From Symsagittifera roscoffensis (taxonomy: Eukaryota; Xenacoelomorpha; Acoela; Convolutidae): a stretch of 64,000 nucleotides of DNA. The stretch is from NCBI RefSeq assembly GCF_963678635.1, contig NC_087063.1, forward strand, positions 24,372,701-24,436,700, read 5' to 3'. A model generated the notes under the pieces. It saw nothing but the letters and a program-made list of their open reading frames with translations. It was not told the origin of the DNA and ran no database searches. Shown one piece after another: positions 1-10,372 of this stretch. The number at the start of each line of letters is the position of its first letter. Positions within the stretch are counted from its first letter, which is position 1. The translations under genes and the position numbers were made by a program.

Positions 1-405
1 ATTTGGGAATATTCAAAATTAAACATTGTTGGAAACTTTTGTTGTTAATGTGATATTTTAAACGTTGGTTTAAAATATGGCGTTTTTGTGAAGTAATCAG
101 TGTTTCTTTTTTTGTTGCTTATTATGTTGTTTATTGATAATTCTTCATCAAGAATTGTGGATTGACATATGTCTAGTAATTGTAATTTATTATTGACTCG
201 ATATGCTACTTCATTTGTGGGTGAAGTTGTAGCATTTGTTTCACACTATCCTAAGAGTCCTAGGGGTAGTGTTATCTGGTATGGTTAATTGTTATATACG
301 TGTAATGAAATAATATCTGAGTTTGAATGTTTCATATATTTTATGGATGAGATTGTGATTCTAAAAAATCTGTGGATTGGTTTAAATTCAATGTCTGACA
401 TAAAG
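1..405 (-). pseudogene. Retroelement locus A: protease-RT linker fragment
   Basis: This stretch aligns base by base with 59030-59435 of the best-preserved element: the same landmarks (the AACGTTGGTTTAAAATATGG block, the TCTGACATAAA block) occur in the same order. In the intact element it encodes the segment between the aspartic protease and the reverse transcriptase, on the minus strand. Here the frame is broken and no protein is expected. The match stops near 405 and is followed, after about 30 unmatched bases, by envelope sequence instead of the rest of pol, so this is one side of a rearrangement junction. The upstream part of pol, if present, lies outside the window. Confidence 0.75.
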
Positions 406-435
406 AGAATTGCGCCAAAATATGTGCGGTTCATG

Positions 436-1642
436 AGTGATAGTTCTTGTAATCGTGTACTATCGGCGTCTTGTGGTTTTAATTTTCCACCTATTCTTCC
501 TATGTTTTTCTGAAATTTTACTGAAACATAAGGGTTTCAGTCGGTATGTGAATGAAATGTGGCCATGGGGTCTACAATTAGATGTCTTGTATTCATGTCG
601 AAACCATGTTTGTATTCAACAAGGATTTCTGAGTACTGTGTTTTGTAAATCGGTTTTTCATATTTACATGCTAGTTCTGTTTCCGGGTATATTTGAAATC
701 GTGTTAGTTTTTTCTCTTTATTGTGGAGGTTTCTAAATTTGGTGTTATCGCTTCTGATTTGATCAGGATTGACTTCTTCAAATGGAATTGATTCTTCAAA
801 TGAAACTGTGCATGTTTCTTCAGGAAACCATACAATGGTTGCTTGTGTGTGTGTTGTAGGATCGCACTATCCTTGGTCATTTTTGCAAGGAAGTCGAATG
901 CCTTGGTAAAGAATTGTGTCGTCATTTAAATCTCGTGTTAGTTGTACTTCTTCAAGTTGTATTTTCCAATCAAAAAACATTATTTCTTGATATCCTTCAG
1001 TTTTGTATCTGCTTTGCAATTTGAGGGATCATTGATACCTATGTGTGGTATCCAGTGTTTATCATGGAGATCGTATGTCAGTCTTCCATGTGTTCCATGG
1101 AAGGGAAAATTTTTGTCTAGTCTAATGTGACCTTGGTATTTTTCAAGTTCTGCTTGATGTGCTGAGTCTGGGAAAACTTGAAAATTTACAAGTTTTCTAT
1201 TTGTTCCATCGTTTTGTGTTAAGTTTAATCGTCTAAGGTCATTCTTACAAACTTGAGGGTTAAGATGTAGTAATATTTCTATATTACTCTGATAGAAAGA
1301 TTCGTGGTCTAGTCGGTTGTTATTCCCGTTTGAGACTTGCGAGCAATGTACTTTCTTTTCGGAAAATGTTGCTGTGAATTTGTATCCTGTTAATGTTGTT
1401 GATCGGGCTTTTGAGTATAGTGTGGCTACTATATTTGTTGTTTCTATGGCTTGTGGTTCGAATTCGCATTAAGTGACTTGATTTATAGCGTATTTGTGTT
1501 GTGTTTTTTGTTTGTTTTCTTCACAATCATAGTGTGGTACTAACAAATACTGAGGTCCTGTAAGAGGGGATGGAGTTGTATGTTGTTCGGAAAAAATTAG
1601 AAAAAGGATGTGTTGAAACGTAAATATCTTTAAAATATACAT
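436..1642 (-). pseudogene. Retroelement locus A: envelope-like glycoprotein, broken copy
   Basis: The minus strand encodes the N-terminal half of the envelope-like protein of this element family, beginning with ATG at 1642 and a hydrophobic signal-peptide-like leader. A cysteine-containing ectodomain follows, and its cysteine positions match the copies at 48460 and 53242. At least one in-frame stop is visible (1469-1471), and further stops and frameshifts occur towards 940-700. The transmembrane half seen at 45862-46593 is absent, because the match ends near 436. The product would have been a secretory-pathway fusion glycoprotein of the gB/chuvirus-G-like type (an inference from the cysteine and proline pattern, not a search). 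It is clearly non-functional here. Confidence 0.65.
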
Positions 1643-1995
1643 GTGTACGATAATCCGGAGTATGGGTTATAAAATGTGATATATCCAATTGTGTTTTTAG
1701 TGCTTCTATCGTATTTATATATTACTCCAGTTGTTATAAATGGAGGAGGTAGTGATTGAGCTGTTATGTTTGGTGGACTTAGGGGAAAAGGATGTTGAAC
1801 AATATTATTAAGTTTGACTGTGATTTCGAACTTTAATTGAAGACTGTTTTGTTGAAGTATTTCAATGTTTTGCTCTCGGATATCTTCGTGGATATCTTGT
1901 CTATATTGTAATCTATTAAGTGCCCAACTATGGAGTCGGTTACTTTCTTGATGTTGTCCAAATAGTGGGGGGGGGGTGCTACGAAAGTATTCCAA
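1630..1995 (-). CDS. ORF Y, conserved C-terminal domain (accessory retroelement ORF)
   Basis: This 121-residue open frame lies immediately upstream of the envelope start. Its core reads PLFGQH, then SNRLHSWALNRLQYRQD, then a hydrophilic stretch and NITAQSLPPPFI. The same core is found at about 23.7-23.9 kb and at 48.5-48.8 / 53.3-53.6 kb, so the protein sequence, not only the DNA, is shared among copies. The stop codon (1630-1632) overlaps the envelope ATG (1640-1642) in another frame, giving a 13-nt overlap that recurs exactly in locus C. A run of ten Gs on the plus strand (ten Cs coding prolines) lies near 1967-1976. I do not recognise the domain. The N-terminal part of the ORF lies upstream, interrupted by stops. 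Confidence 0.6.
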   Translation of the reverse strand: MEYFRSTPPPLFGQHQESNRLHSWALNRLQYRQDIHEDIREQNIEILQQNSLQLKFEITVKLNNIVQHPFPLSPPNITAQSLPPPFITTGVIYKYDRSTKNTIGYITFYNPYSGLSYTCIF

Positions 1996-2763
1996 TCTAA
2001 TCGTAAAGGGATATTTGACGATGATTGTTCTCGGTATCTAGCGTCGAGGTTGTTTGGAAAATTGAAGGGGAAAAATGTTGATGAGACTTGACTTATTGAT
2101 GGTGTTGACGGAAGTGAGAGTGTTTCTGGTAAGGATGATAGTGTTGTATCAGAAGAAATAACTGTTGGTTTATTTACTATGTTCGGTTTACCTTGTGTAA
2201 ATGAGTGTGTTATCCAATATGGTGGTCTTTCTGTGGTGTCTGGGGGATTAAAAGGGTTTTCTCGGATTTGCTGTGATGTGGGGGTTGAACCTAGGTAGTC
2301 TGAGGGTTTATTTGAGATGCTTAGTTGTGAAAGAAGTGTGGGAGTTTCTGTTAGTGTACTGCTTGAAAATTCTGAGGTAGTTGGTGTTGGTGATTGAGGT
2401 ATATTAAAATGAACTCTGGGGGTTTGAAAATTTCTGTTTCTTCGCGGGTATATAATTTATCTATGTATATTAGGTGTACTTTGATTTCGGCTAAGATGTC
2501 TAACTCGATTGAGGTTTGTTGCAGGGTGGGACATAAGTTATATATTGGTTCACTTAAAGATGCTTGTCGGTGAACTGGTTCTAGTGGTTCTGATAAGCGT
2601 GCGTGTCGTTCTTCAAAGGTGTATGGATTGTCTTAAAAACAAATGCGTGTTGATGTTTGAGGATTGTTTGTAGTTGTGGGTGTTATTAAGCTTTCTTGGG
2701 ATGTGGTTGGTGGGGGCTGGTTTGGTGGTGGTTGATTAGCAATTTTAGAAAATTTTCTGAATT
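1996..2763 (-). pseudogene. ORF Y, proline/serine-rich middle region, interrupted
   Basis: Minus-strand sequence collinear with 48.8-49.6 kb. One frame encodes a proline-, serine- and threonine-rich segment with a recognisable conserved block, DNPY-FEERH-RLSEPLEPV, shared with locus C (plus-strand position about 2560-2635 here). Stops and frame changes split it, for example one inside the block before DNPY. In the intact ancestor this probably joined the two-helix N-terminus (2764-2958) to the LFGQH domain (1630-1995). Function unknown; low-complexity proline-rich regions of this kind often act as flexible linkers. Confidence 0.5.
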
Positions 2764-2958
2764 TTAATTTTTTCTGGAGAATTTTTGTTTATAATAATAA
2801 TCTTCAATAAAGAGTATCAAGAAGATGGTTGCTAGGGCAAAGGTGACTATTGCTTTTTTGATACATCTGCATGTTGTCATGATGAGAGAGATTAAAAATG
2901 TGAGGAAAATTTTGAATAAAAGAAAAATATCTGTTCGACTGAAAATAGTTCGTATCAT
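2764..2958 (-). CDS. ORF Y N-terminus: small two-helix membrane protein
   Basis: A 64-residue open frame starting at ATG 2958. Residues 11-28 and 36-52 form two hydrophobic segments separated by a basic Cys-Lys-rich turn (TTCRCIKKAIVTF). It ends in a charged tail. The same DNA and protein pattern is present at 49.6-49.8 kb (frameshifted by one base after residue ~12) and, more diverged, at 24.76-24.97 kb, each time about 0.8-1 kb upstream of the envelope ATG. This supports a real conserved gene start in the element. Two short helices with a cytosolic or lumenal loop suggest a viroporin-like or membrane-anchor role, but that is speculation. It is separated from the rest of ORF Y by an in-frame stop. 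Confidence 0.5.
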   Translation of the reverse strand: MIRTIFSRTDIFLLFKIFLTFLISLIMTTCRCIKKAIVTFALATIFLILFIEDYYYKQKFSRKN

Positions 2959-3765
2959 TTAGATAGATTATATGTATTCGTACCTGTAGATGTGGTCAAG
3001 GATTTGGGAGAGTAGGAGATATATTTCAAATAAGGAATAAAAAATTTGAAAAAAGATTGCAAAAAACTATAGTTATTATTATTAGAAATTCAAAAGTTTC
3101 AATGAAAAAGTAGATCAAAAATTTAAATAGATTGAAAAATTTTGTGAAGAGGTTTAGAAGTTTTTGTTTTATGTGATCAACTGTTATGGAAAGAAGCATT
3201 TAAGAAACGATTTGTTCGTCGAATATTTTTTAACGTTTTGAGGCGAAATTCAAGTGTGGTCGGATTTTTTAGTAGTATTGTTTTCATTTGTTGAATAAAT
3301 GGGGGTATCTTTGAAATATTTGTACTTTAGGCCAACTGATCATGGGTCTTTTTTACTTTAGGCTAATTTGCCATTTTTTGGTTGAGGGATTTTGAGGTCT
3401 GAAATGGGAAAATATAGTTGATTTTTGAATAATCTGATAGGGGAGGGTTATAAGATTGAAGTAGTGTTTTTTTTAGCTGTCAAATTTTAGCGAGTTGCTT
3501 ATTTTTGACATGGAGGTTGTAAAATTAGAGTTATAGAAATGCCTGGAGATTAATTTCTATCGGCTAAATAAGTTTGTGTTAGAGATAGCAAGGTGACAAT
3601 TTGAACAATTTCTATTGGTTGAATTTGAACTAGAATTCATTGAGGTAATTTTCAGCATGTTTTTACAGAAATGTTAAGGTTTAAAGTGATTAAAAAGAAT
3701 GATTGCAGTAATCTAAATTAAAGTTGTTTCTGAAATTCAACTTTCTTTAATATTTTAGACTGTGG
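2959..3765 (-). other. pol-env spacer of locus A with repeated CCTAAAGTA motif
   Basis: No open frame. It matches 49790-50640 and 54570-55420 closely, ending at 3765 just where the integrase C-terminus begins in locus C (shared block ACTTTCTTTAATATTTTAGA). The segment contains two plus-strand copies of TACTTTAGGC separated by ~30 bp (about 3325-3370), also kept in the other copies. In env-bearing retroelements such spacers can hold the envelope promoter or splice acceptor; no experimental evidence here. Confidence 0.55.
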
Positions 3766-4536
3766 GATTTTATAGACAAATTAAGACAAAGGAGTGAGCA
3801 CAATTTGAACCAACCTTACTCACCACAATTTGAACCAACCTGGATCACACCAGAAAAAATCGTCTTAACCCTTGATTTGGTTTTCCAAATTAGATATAAG
3901 ATACCTGGTGCTGATACTTTAGAAGATCAAAGAACAACCTTTCAGCATGAAAACGAAAACCCTTTTTAAAACATGTTAATGAAACAGAAGTGCAACGCTT
4001 GCTCAAAAAGCACTCATAAAAAGCTTTCAGATTGCGGTTTAGTGAACGAGTTGACATCCTCACAAAAAATGCTAATGATAAATTTTCACAAATGAGGCTA
4101 ATGGAAAAACTCTAGTCACACATTTTCATACTACGAAAAATGTATGACTAACAGTTTTTCAAAAAAGAGTTTTTTCTACATCAACAAAAATTTTCAAAAC
4201 TGATACCATAAATACAATGAAATTAAAATTGATTTTGGAAAAAAACTTAAAAATTTTGATAAAACTTTTTTACAATACTATGAAATTTGTCTTACTAGCA
4301 TTTCAAAAATTATCCAAAAACTAGTCGCAAAAACTTTTCTAGGCACAAGCAAACGTAGAAAAGTTGAAGTTTCTGTCTTCAACAGGCACAGTCTTTCTTT
4401 TTGCATAAAATTAACAAAAATCAGAACCGAGAATTGTGTGAAGCCAGAATTTTTTTGTTGGCTTTTTTCCACTTTTCCCCACAATTCAAAAAATTTAACA
4501 TTCTTAGTTATATTGCGTATTATTATGGCTAAATGC
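3766..4536. other. AT-rich DNA, no gene seen
   Basis: I see no coding segment or RNA gene. A short direct repeat (CACAATTTGAACCAACCT, near 3800 and 3823) occurs next to the end of the retroelement match. Short minus-strand open frames overlap poly-A/T runs and look random. Confidence 0.4.
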
Positions 4537-4752
4537 GGCTATTTTCCAGTTCCCCCTTTCAAAACACCGAGTTTTATGTTTGTTTTACATGTTGTTATGG
4601 CTAAATGCCTGATGTTACGATGTAAAGTATGAAGAACAAATCTGTTCACAGTTGTCGATTTGTTCACCAAGCCACATTTCATTGCATTACGACAACGTTA
4701 AATAAGCTTTTCAAATTTGAATTTGAAAGGGTGGGGGGGAACTGGAAAAGAA
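4537..4752. mobile_element. MITE family 1, copy 1
   Basis: About 216 bp bounded by terminal inverted repeats: the left end reads GGCTATTTTCCAGTTCCCCC, the right end is its complement (GGGGGGGAACTGGAAAAGAA). No coding capacity. The interior contains a palindromic-looking segment around GAACAAATCTGTTCACAGTTGTC. It is the inverted relative of the copy at 4936-5149. Confidence 0.7.
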
Positions 4753-4935
4753 CTTCGAGGTCTGTCAAAAAATAAGGCTGTGATTAACAAACACCTAAAA
4801 TTTAAAAAACGAGCTTTTCAGATATGCTTATTTGATATAAATATGTTTAAAATTATGCCACAAAACTTCAAACAACGAAAAAAATCATAGTCGTAGAGTA
4901 ACCACCCGGGTTCGACCAAAGATGCTAGTCATACA
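4753..4935. other. Unassigned spacer between two inverted MITE copies
   Basis: Non-coding spacer of ~180 bp; nothing recognisable. Confidence 0.3.
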
Positions 4936-5149
4936 GGCTCTTTTCCAGTTCCCCCCTTTTCAATTTCAATTTTCAAAAGCTTATATAACGTTATTATCAT
5001 GCAATGAAATTTGGCGTCGTGAACAAATCGACAACTGTGAACAGATTTGTTATTCATACTCTACAGCGTAACATCACGCTTTTAGCCGTTATAACACGTA
5101 AAACAAACATAAAACTCGGTAGTTTGAAAGGGGGAACTGGAAAAGAGCC
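4936..5149. mobile_element. MITE family 1, copy 2 (inverted)
   Basis: 214 bp with near-perfect terminal inverted repeats GGCTCTTTTCCAGTTCCCCC / GGGGGAACTGGAAAAGAGCC. The interior is the reverse complement of copy 1 at 4537-4752 (both contain the GAACAAATCGACAACTGTGAACA motif or its complement). Non-autonomous DNA element; no transposase in the window shares these ends. Confidence 0.75.
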
Positions 5150-5210
5150 GTCATACATTTCTTACATGTCCCATAGATTTCACACAGGGAAAAGTTGCTT
5201 GAAAACAAAA

Positions 5211-5410
5211 NNNNNNNNNNNNNNNNNNNNNNNNNNNNNNNNNNNNNNNNNNNNNNNNNNNNNNNNNNNNNNNNNNNNNNNNNNNNNNNNNNNNNNNNNN
5301 NNNNNNNNNNNNNNNNNNNNNNNNNNNNNNNNNNNNNNNNNNNNNNNNNNNNNNNNNNNNNNNNNNNNNNNNNNNNNNNNNNNNNNNNNNNNNNNNNNNN
5401 NNNNNNNNNN
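5211..5410. other. Assembly gap (200 N)
   Basis: Exactly 200 undetermined bases, a fixed-size scaffold gap. The true distance is unknown, so the LTR fragment on its right may originally have extended into it. Confidence 0.99.
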
Positions 5411-5728
5411 AGTCTAATACCGATCCTAATCTTACTCTTATATCTACTAGTCTCAGGGTGTTTAACTAGTCTCTGCTAGGCTCAATAGATCTAGAGTATA
5501 CTGGCTTATTGCAACTGCTGAAGTTCTCTTGGAGAGGCAACTAAGTTCTAAGTTAAATTCAAATCTCTCTGGTGCTGAAATTACAAGTAATTTCAGCACT
5601 TACAAACAAGTGGGTTGTTAGTTAGATGGATTATGATTGGTTAATATTAAATATTTTACAGTGGTAAAATATCCAATTTATTCAATTATAAAATGTACTT
5701 TAGATCAGGTTCCAAAATAGAATAGCAA
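5411..5728 (-). repeat. Solo/truncated LTR fragment
   Basis: Aligns closely with 42437-42737: AGTCTAATACCGATCCTAATCTTAC..., the TCTCAGGGTGTTTAACTAGTC block, GAAATTACAAGTAATTTCAGCACTTACAAA and the closing GATCAGGTTCC. It is cut by the assembly gap on the left and ends at GGTTCC on the right, before the CACCCATCCGGG block present in the other LTR copies. It is closer to the locus C LTR than to the 13-kb or 17-kb copies. Confidence 0.75.
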
Positions 5729-7700
5729 ACGCATTATATAAAGTGTTTTTTGTTAGTGTCAATAACTCATTTCAGTGAACGTTTATAAGGATTTTCCATT
5801 TTTCCTAAGCAAAACTTGATTTCAAAAATTATGCAAAAGTTTTTCGATAACAACTCCGTCACGCCCCCTCTCTGAAAAATCCTTTTAATCTCAATGCGTA
5901 GGTCTGTTCGATGAATACTTAAAAAGTTTCAAGAATTTTTTGTTAAACGCTGGCTTTTAAAGATGCGTTTGAAACACATTACACAGTTTCTTAACTTCCG
6001 TAAGTTTTACAAATTAGAACAATTTTTCAGTTGAACCAAACAAACGCATTATTACTTTGAAATAATTTTACTTGAATTACATGGCTTGTTGCTTAGATTT
6101 CTTTAGAGTTTTCAAAATTTGCGAATCTCCATGCAAAACAAATAAATTTTATCCTAATTCTGAATCTAACTTCCGATTCCCTCAAACCTTTCAAAATACT
6201 GAAAGAGTTTCATTGTGAAAAAATCAGAAATCAATTTTTTTTATAAGGCTTTTTTATGGCAGTTTTTTGAGGGCTTGAACAAAATTATTTGTTTTCTGGC
6301 TCGGCAATTTCAAACCGCTATTGATGCCAAATTTGGTTGCAAAATACAATAACACAATTATGTGACCGTAAAAACCATGCAATACCTATAACACAAATAT
6401 GTGACCGTAAAAAACCATACATATGTTTTAAAACTGTTGCTATAACTTTCTAATTTCCAATTTTTTTGTCCAAGTCTTTCATTTAATGGAATTCTCATTA
6501 AACATTTTTCCTGTCTAAAAATATGCATAAACAAAAAATTTAAAAAAAACATTTAACTGATTTTTGGCCTATTTTTGAGACTCTTTTTATTTTACAAAGA
6601 ATGTATATAAATCACTGCATTGTATGGAATTTTACTACAAATCACAACTTAAATTTACAATTTTAATGGTTTAATTCCTTTTCAACATTCAAAACGCCCC
6701 TTTTTTAATAAAAGTAATTGAGGCCGTATTCAGTTTGTTTTTTTTTGTCCTGACTAAGTGTTTTCAGGGTTTGAATCTTCGGTTTGTTGAGTTCCAATTT
6801 GTATATTTGTCAGGAATTCGTCTGTGTTCAGACATTGACCCTTCCGCAGAAACTTCAAGTAATCTTTTGTTGCGACCTATGATACTAAAATTGACTTCGT
6901 TAATCTTACTATCATAGCAGCAAAACGTTCTGCTGTATAGACACAACAATTCAGAACAGCGGCAGTCTTCTTTGAATAGTTCGGGTTCTTGATTACCATG
7001 CTTTTTATGAACAGTGCAGCATAAATGCGCAAAAAAAATGCCTGCATTAGCTATAAAGTCATTTCTGCTGTCATTTTGACAAGAGTGTCTTCATTGATTT
7101 TTTTCAGTAAAATACAGTCACCTAGGTTATTTAGTGATTAGGCTAGATGCAAAGAGTCCTTGTTCATCTCCAGCTCCTCGAATTTGTTTTAATAGCAATA
7201 ATTTTGAAAAAAAAGTTGTAGTATAATTACAACATTCAGAGTTTGGCATTTTGAACAAAAAATCCAACAATTTTTGTTTTCTGTTTTCAATGGTTCAGTT
7301 CAACAGTTGTTTTTTGTATTAAACTTTTTCTCAGCAATTAACCGCATGAGTAATTTCGCAGTTGTTCCTTTGTAGGTCTTTTCATCACCGATTTACTTGA
7401 TTTTTGTGTGTCTTGATCCTTGATCTGTCCATAACTTGAAAACCGTACAAACTGTTTCCCGGAATCTTCATTATCTCAACGATAACTCCAGAGTGTTCTC
7501 AAGTGTGTACTGAAGAAACCAATAAATTTTTGTACACTGAAGCCCAAGTCCCAGATAGAAGTTATGATCATGCCAATTTTTAATTCAAAGCTATAAATCA
7601 GCAATCCTTAAAAATTTTTTAATAAATCATTTCTTCGGCATAGTTTATCATGTAATTTCCTATGTCAATCCGACCGACGTCAATGTTTTTAAAAGTTGGA
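5729..7700. other. AT-rich DNA, no gene supported
   Basis: No convincing gene. At 6358-6410 a ~40-bp motif containing TATGTGACCGTAAAAACCAT is directly repeated. A plausible plus-strand splice acceptor (GTGTTTTCAG, ending near 6768) is followed by about 50 open codons to a stop at 6917. Nothing in that peptide is recognisable, so it is not called as an exon. Confidence 0.35.
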
Positions 7701-8064
7701 GGAAAATTTGTAATGTGGATTTCAACTCGCTGGGAACTATCAAATCACATTGGACATAGCTAAGAAAAGAAATCCGTTACTAATTAAGGAATCAGTAGAG
7801 AGAAGTGTTTTGTGGGGAAAACTTGTTTTTGCAAAAACTTCGACTGAGGAATTTATCGCTTTAAGAAGTTTCTCGAGCAATTTTGTGAAGACATTATTTC
7901 CATTAAAGACTTTGAAGGGGATGTTTAATTTCTTAAACAGTCAGTATGAACACTGTCAAAAGCATAATTGTTCTAATATTTCTGATCTGAATGCAATCAA
8001 TGAATATTTCAGAACTCAACTCAGTAGCCAATTCTTTTGGAAATTAATTGTGATTATAACATAA
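7701..8064 (+). CDS. Unrecognised open frame, possible exon or gene relic
   Basis: A plus-strand frame is open from about 7700 to the TAA at 8062-8064. There is no ATG near its start (the first in-frame TTG is at 7750), so if real it would be a 3' exon or a relic. The peptide is hydrophilic, with charged and aromatic residues (SVERSVLWGKLVFAKTSTEE, then a FLNSQYEHCQKHNC stretch), and has more coding-like composition than the surrounding poly-A/T sequence. I recognise no domain and see no good splice acceptor just upstream. It could be chance. Confidence 0.25.
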
Positions 8065-8261
8065 TTTTTTGCTTTTCAAATCCCCGAATACTGAATTGCT
8101 TTAGATTTAAGAAAAATTCTTATCACAACCAGTTTCATTGTTTGCTCTTATTGGTATTCCAGAAAATCTAGTAGGTAGTGTCTTTCACGTTCAATAAATA
8201 CTCTCTTTGTTCAGTGCCCAAAATATCACAATTAAGAGACTAGCAATTAGTTTTCTCCCAA

Positions 8262-8336
8262 TATAATTTGCTTTTCATCCAATTGCTTTATAATTTGCTT
8301 TTCATCCAATTGCGGTATAATTTGCTTTTTATCCAA
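8262..8336. repeat. 27-bp tandem repeat, ~2.8 units
   Basis: Three successive copies start at 8262, 8289 and 8316, each beginning TATAATTTGCTTTTCATCCAA; the third has one C-to-T change and is truncated. Confidence 0.85.
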
Positions 8337-9104
8337 AAAAATCGTTGTTTTATGTGTTCTGAAGGTTTGTTGAAGCATAAACTGATTTCAGCTGTTATAA
8401 TTAATTTTGAAAAACTGTATCTAAGCCCATTTTAAAATCTTTGTAGCCGCTCTTCTTAAAAACAAAAATGCCTTTTTTTGACGACGCTGTTGATTGACAT
8501 GGTCTCCTAACAGACAATAATTTGATCTGAATATTTCCACGTTTGGCTTATCTTTTCTTGAAGAGTTTATTAAATCAAGCTACTTGCAGCGAACTTTTTC
8601 GTTCGCTACAACCTCGATCTTGTAGCTGTAACTTCTGAACTTTGGACTACTTTTTCTTAAACACTGCGAAAGTGGCTGAACGTTTATTTTTTATTTTTTC
8701 AGGATTTTTTGTTAGAAAACGGAGAACACTTACATACACTAGTGCCCATTAATAGCGTGAGGCAACTCAAGGCGCCGTAAATTCGGTTGAATTTTGGTTT
8801 CATGGTGGAAAAATTTTGTCAAATATTGTTTTTTGTAAGCTTTGGCATGTTTATGCACCAAAAAATAGTCAAACATCTTTTCTTAAAGTTCCATTAGTCT
8901 AAAGTAAAGGCGTTGTGATGTGAGGGTTTGATGTTTATTTCGCTTGGGAACTATTTGCTGCACTACAGTAATGATTGGTCTACCCACACTGACAAAAATG
9001 GATTATGATCAAAAGTTGATGGATTAGTATGAAAAAAGTAAGTTGGTTAAATTTAGAACCATTTTAATATGAAAAAAATACGTTGATTAAATTGAAAATA
9101 AGGA
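8337..9104. other. Unassigned DNA
   Basis: No coding, RNA or repeat feature that I can support. Confidence 0.3.
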
Positions 9105-9246
9105 TTGATTTGAATCGATTTAAAATCAATTTAAATTGATCTTAATCCCAGCTAAAAAAAATTCTCTTTAAATCCATTTTAACCAGTCTTAATTTGTTTT
9201 TACTTTGAAGGGGATTAAAAAGGATTTAAATTGATTTAAATCGATT
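9105..9246. repeat. AT-rich inverted repeat (hairpin)
   Basis: The left arm (9105-9150, GATTTGAATCGATTTAAAATC...TTAATCCC) is complementary, with mismatches, to the right arm (9211-9246, GGGATTAAAAAGG...TTTAAATCGA), leaving a ~60-nt loop. The arms are themselves partly self-complementary (AATTTAAATT). This could be a degenerate MITE end pair. Confidence 0.5.
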
Positions 9247-9620
9247 TTTTTTCATTCAAGTTTGATCAATTTCGAATTTTTATTGCAATTATTTTTGGCC
9301 TATCTTTTTTCATTTTACATCCATAGCGTTTTGTAGCATAAAAAAGACCAAATTTTTGATAAAATTCTATAATTTCCTTGCATATTTTGAGTTCAAAAAC
9401 TGATCTATTTTGACCCTTTTCCTGTTTTGTTTCATAGGGTTTTGCTCAAAAGCTGATTTACATTGATGATTTTCTATGATTTAATTGCACATTTTGTAGA
9501 TCAAAATGTAACTTTTTCTGACCCTTTTCGGCTCTTTCTCCTCCCGCCCCCCTGGAAAATTAATAGAGTAATTTTCCAGTTCAAATTGTCAGATTGTTAT
9601 GAAATTTGGCATTCGGCATT

Positions 9621-9663
9621 CACTGATCGCTATCGTGCGCGGATACTAAAAACTTATCAATCA
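9621..9663 (+). repeat. 43-bp direct repeat, copy 1
   Basis: A block beginning CACTGATCGCTATCGTGCGC and running through GGATACTAAAAACTTATCAATCA. It recurs with one mismatch at 10373-10415, so the pair brackets the GC-rich foldback between them. Confidence 0.9.
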
Positions 9664-9758
9664 TATTCTCTTAAATGAAAATTCGAATTTCCCAAAAAAA
9701 GTCATGTGAATTTTCAAAAAATCAAAATTTAATGAGTCCATTGGCTGCGGCCGATCCT

Positions 9759-9990
9759 ACAAACGCCCAGAGGGAGGGAAAATTCAGTGCGACTTCAGCA
9801 GAGCCGGGCAAATCCAGATATTCAAGCGTACCCTTATTTCTACGGCAATTTTCAGCCAAATTGGACTGCTCATTTGGCTTACATTTGAATTCGTTCAGTT
9901 TGGCTGACATCTGCTGCAAAAATGAGGGCACGCTTGAATGTCTGGTACTGTCCAGTGCTGCTGAAGTTGCGCTCCCTCTGGGCGTTTGTA
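9759..9990. repeat. GC-rich foldback (imperfect palindrome), 232 bp
   Basis: The left arm starts ACAAACGCCCAGAGGGAG; the right arm ends CTCCCTCTGGGCGTTTGT. Complementarity continues inward for roughly 100 nt per arm with mismatches (for example ACTTCAGCAG..., ATTCAAGCGTGCCCTCATTT, CAGCCAAA). The transcript could fold into a long hairpin. Both strands are open for 115-121 codons here and the two predicted peptides share motifs, which is what a palindrome gives, so I do not call these frames genes. Confidence 0.8.
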
Positions 9991-10372
9991 TCTTTAACGG
10001 TGAAAGGCGTGAAATCTTTTGAAAGTCAGGCTCAGGCCCGGTACGGACCGGTTGCTGCTCCTGAAAATCGGGCCCGAGCTGTTCCAACTCCGCCGAATAA
10101 GCATTAGAACGTTATCACAATGTTTCTGTTTCTCGGAAATCACGTTTAAACTACAATATGTGACAGGTCCTAAAATTGCACCCCTGATTTATGACCGAGT
10201 TGTCATTTGTGGTTGTCTGGAGGCTTATCAAAATGTTCACAGAAATATGACCCTTGTATTCTCCTTCGATGCTACGATGCTTTTCTATACCATCACTATG
10301 AAGACTCACCATTTGTCACCATTTGTCACCATTTGGGTATGAGTCCCAAGTCCTCAATACACAACCCATTCA

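Noticed and set aside
6768..6917. Possible terminal exon after a TTTTCAG acceptor
   Set aside because: Good acceptor but the ~50-residue peptide has no recognisable similarity and no partner exon is visible.
7201..7260. Possible tRNA or small RNA gene in AT-rich spacers
   Set aside because: I scanned for tRNA-like A/B-box patterns and paired stems and found none convincing anywhere in the window; a tRNAscan/Infernal run would decide.
9675..10087. 115- and 121-codon frames on opposite strands around 9.7-10.1 kb
   Set aside because: They read the two arms of a palindrome; the similar peptides on both strands reflect the inverted repeat, not a protein family.
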